A DNA stretch of 7,039 nt from JBGOTP01 sp041476545 (GTDB lineage Bacteria; Acidobacteriota; Vicinamibacteria; Vicinamibacterales; CAVVIG01): positions 1-7,039 of the forward strand of contig JBGOTP010000275.1 in the NCBI GenBank assembly GCA_041476545.1, read 5' to 3'. Of the stretch, positions 6,151-7,039 are shown in pieces. The stretch's first letter is position 1, and each line of letters begins with the position of its first letter. A program made the position numbers and the translations under genes. The notes under the pieces were generated by a model, which saw only the letters and a list, made by a program, of their open reading frames with translations, was not told where the DNA came from and ran no database searches.

Positions 6151-6190
6151 TTCGGAGTCGATCGATTCAGTCAGAATCAGAATCTCCGAA
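6151..6190. repeat. Nested inverted repeat in the intergenic stretch
   Basis: TTCGGAG (6151-6157) and CTCCGAA (6184-6190) are perfect reverse complements. Inside them GATTC (6164-6168) and GAATC (6174-6178) form a second one around AGTCA. The inner pair and outer pair could give a hairpin with an internal loop, or a symmetric protein-binding site. Confidence 0.5.
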
Positions 6191-6298
6191 GCATCGCCGG
6201 GCATCCGGACGTTGGCGTTCTCTTTCTCCGCGGCGGATTATACCGATGGATATACCGGTGTTGTGACTCGCTGATGAGCTCTAACAGGTGTGGGCGGG

Positions 6299-6327
6299 TT
6301 GACGCAGGGCGGTGCTCATGGTAACAA
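6299..6327 (+). promoter_or_regulatory. Candidate sigma70-type promoter for the DUF2341 gene
   Basis: TTGACG (6299-6304) and TAACAA (6322-6327) are 17 bases apart. The -35 matches five of six positions and the -10 only three. Transcription would start near 6334 and give a leader of about 90 bases to the ATG at 6423. Confidence 0.3.
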
Positions 6328-6411
6328 GAGGCACCATGGAAATGCGCACCACCGCAGGGAGCTCTGTAGTTCGTCTACATTTCGCCGACTCCCGTTCACG
6401 GCAGCCGAACT

Positions 6412-6418
6412 GGAGAGG
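6412..6418 (+). promoter_or_regulatory. Ribosome binding site of the DUF2341 gene
   Basis: GGAGAGG precedes the ATG at 6423; GGAG ends 7 bases ahead of it. It supports this start over in-frame ATGs at 6318, 6336 and 6342. Confidence 0.65.
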
Positions 6419-6422
6419 CCGG

Positions 6423-7039
6423 ATGCGTGGTCTTCTTGTTCTATTGCTGGGCATCGGAATCTATGCGATCGCGTTTCCGCGTTCTGTTGTGGGTGCGACA
6501 GGCCCGTGGTGGAACACGTCGTGGTTGAATCGCGTGTCGATTACATTCGACAACAGTGGGTCCTCCACGAACCTCGTGAACTTCCCGGTACTGATTTCTC
6601 TCACGCCCTCCACGATCGACTACAGCAAGACCAAGAGCGGCGGGGCGGATCTGCGGTTTGTGGATGCGGACGGCGTCACCGTGCTGAGCCACGAGATCGA
6701 GAGCTGGAATCCGGGCGGGATCTCCCGGATCTGGGTCAAGGTACCGCAGTTGGACCGCACGAACACGGATTACATCTGGATGTACTCCAACAATGCCGCG
6801 GCGACCGATGGTCAAGGCAAAAGCGCGGTCTGGGACAGCAATTTCAGAGGCGTCTGGCACTTCGGGGACGGAACGGTCCTGTCCGGAGCCGACTCCACAT
6901 CGAATGCGATCACGTGCAACTTGCAGAATGCGCCGACCGCCACGACTGGAATCATCGGCGGCGGCCTCTCCTTGAATGGGCAGAGCCAGTATTGTTCCTT
7001 TGCGAGCGTCATCGGCGTGAGCTCGCTGACGGTCTCGGC
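6423..7039 (+). CDS. Secreted DUF2341-domain protein, C-terminus cut off by window edge
   Basis: The frame stays open to the window end (205 full codons). A classic signal peptide opens it (Arg2, hydrophobic 4-18, cleavage near Ala25). Next comes a DUF2341 domain: WWNTSWLNRVSITFDNSG (29-46), NFPVLISL (53-60), GADLRFVDADG (74-84), HEIESWNPGG (90-99), IWVKVP (103-108), YIWMYSNNAA (117-126) and VWHFGDG (144-150), followed by the DSTSN start of what is probably a LamG/concanavalin-like module (157 onward). Such proteins are usually large, modular, exported or surface proteins that bind glycans or polymers; no catalytic residue is visible in the part seen. Start chosen for its signal peptide and GGAG site. 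The frame is also open upstream to ATGs at 6318, 6336 and 6342, which would add 27-35 polar residues before the signal peptide. The rest of the protein lies outside the window, so its full role cannot be judged. Confidence 0.85.
   Translation, partial: MRGLLVLLLGIGIYAIAFPRSVVGATGPWWNTSWLNRVSITFDNSGSSTNLVNFPVLISLTPSTIDYSKTKSGGADLRFVDADGVTVLSHEIESWNPGGISRIWVKVPQLDRTNTDYIWMYSNNAAATDGQGKSAVWDSNFRGVWHFGDGTVLSGADSTSNAITCNLQNAPTATTGIIGGGLSLNGQSQYCSFASVIGVSSLTVS

Larger units (their letters stand above)
5986..6422. other. 437-base gene-free stretch with inverted and direct repeats
   Basis: No convincing gene is present. A 61-codon plus-strand frame at 6139-6324 has no ribosome binding site and no recognisable protein. 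The stretch holds a bulged hairpin just after the DinB stop, a nested inverted repeat at 6151-6190, the direct repeat TATACCG at 6239-6245 and 6251-6257 (12 bp apart), and a candidate promoter before the DUF2341 gene. Its composition looks less biased to G and C than the genes around it. Confidence 0.6.

Noticed and set aside
6139..6324. 61-codon plus-strand frame in the gene-free stretch
   Set aside because: It has no ribosome binding site, no recognised motif and lies over repeats.

Overview
This is a high-GC bacterial window with strongly G/C-ending codons. It looks like a soil or sediment Acidobacteriota (Vicinamibacteria-like) contig. That placement is inferred from the gene mix: a secreted YncE-like propeller, an exported DinB-fold protein, a crotonyl-CoA carboxylase/reductase-type enzyme, a DUF2341 surface protein, and AGGAG-type ribosome binding sites. 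There is no rRNA or marker gene to confirm it.

Layout. On the minus strand, 1-705 holds the N-terminal 235 residues of a secreted beta-propeller protein that runs off the left edge. Behind it, 756-1244 on the same strand is a wreck of a membrane glycosyltransferase (GT39/PMT-like). Its N-terminal transmembrane part and C-terminal tail survive in three different frames and the middle is missing. On the plus strand come an O6-methylguanine-DNA methyltransferase (1302-1850), an acetyl-CoA-synthetase-like ligase (1940-3895) and a crotonyl-CoA carboxylase/reductase family enzyme (3892-5139). The ligase and reductase overlap by 4 bases (GTGA) and are surely one translational unit. A short spacer with a heptamer tandem repeat and a hairpin leads to an exported DinB-fold protein (5224-5985). 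A 437-base gene-free stretch with several inverted repeats follows. At the right edge a secreted DUF2341 protein begins (6423-7039, truncated).

The most interesting part is the ligase-reductase pair. An acid activated to its CoA ester by the first enzyme could be handed to the second for NADPH-dependent reduction or reductive carboxylation. The pair resembles the two outer domains of propionyl-CoA synthase (ligase - hydratase - reductase) without the hydratase. The reductase has Gln where the CCR family has the Glu of its CO2-binding pocket, so whether it carboxylates or only reduces is open. The ligase has a Gly-rich 9-bp-repeat insertion and an Ala in place of the last Gly of its ATP loop. 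The other genes look like unrelated neighbours: DNA repair, secreted proteins and a decaying envelope gene.
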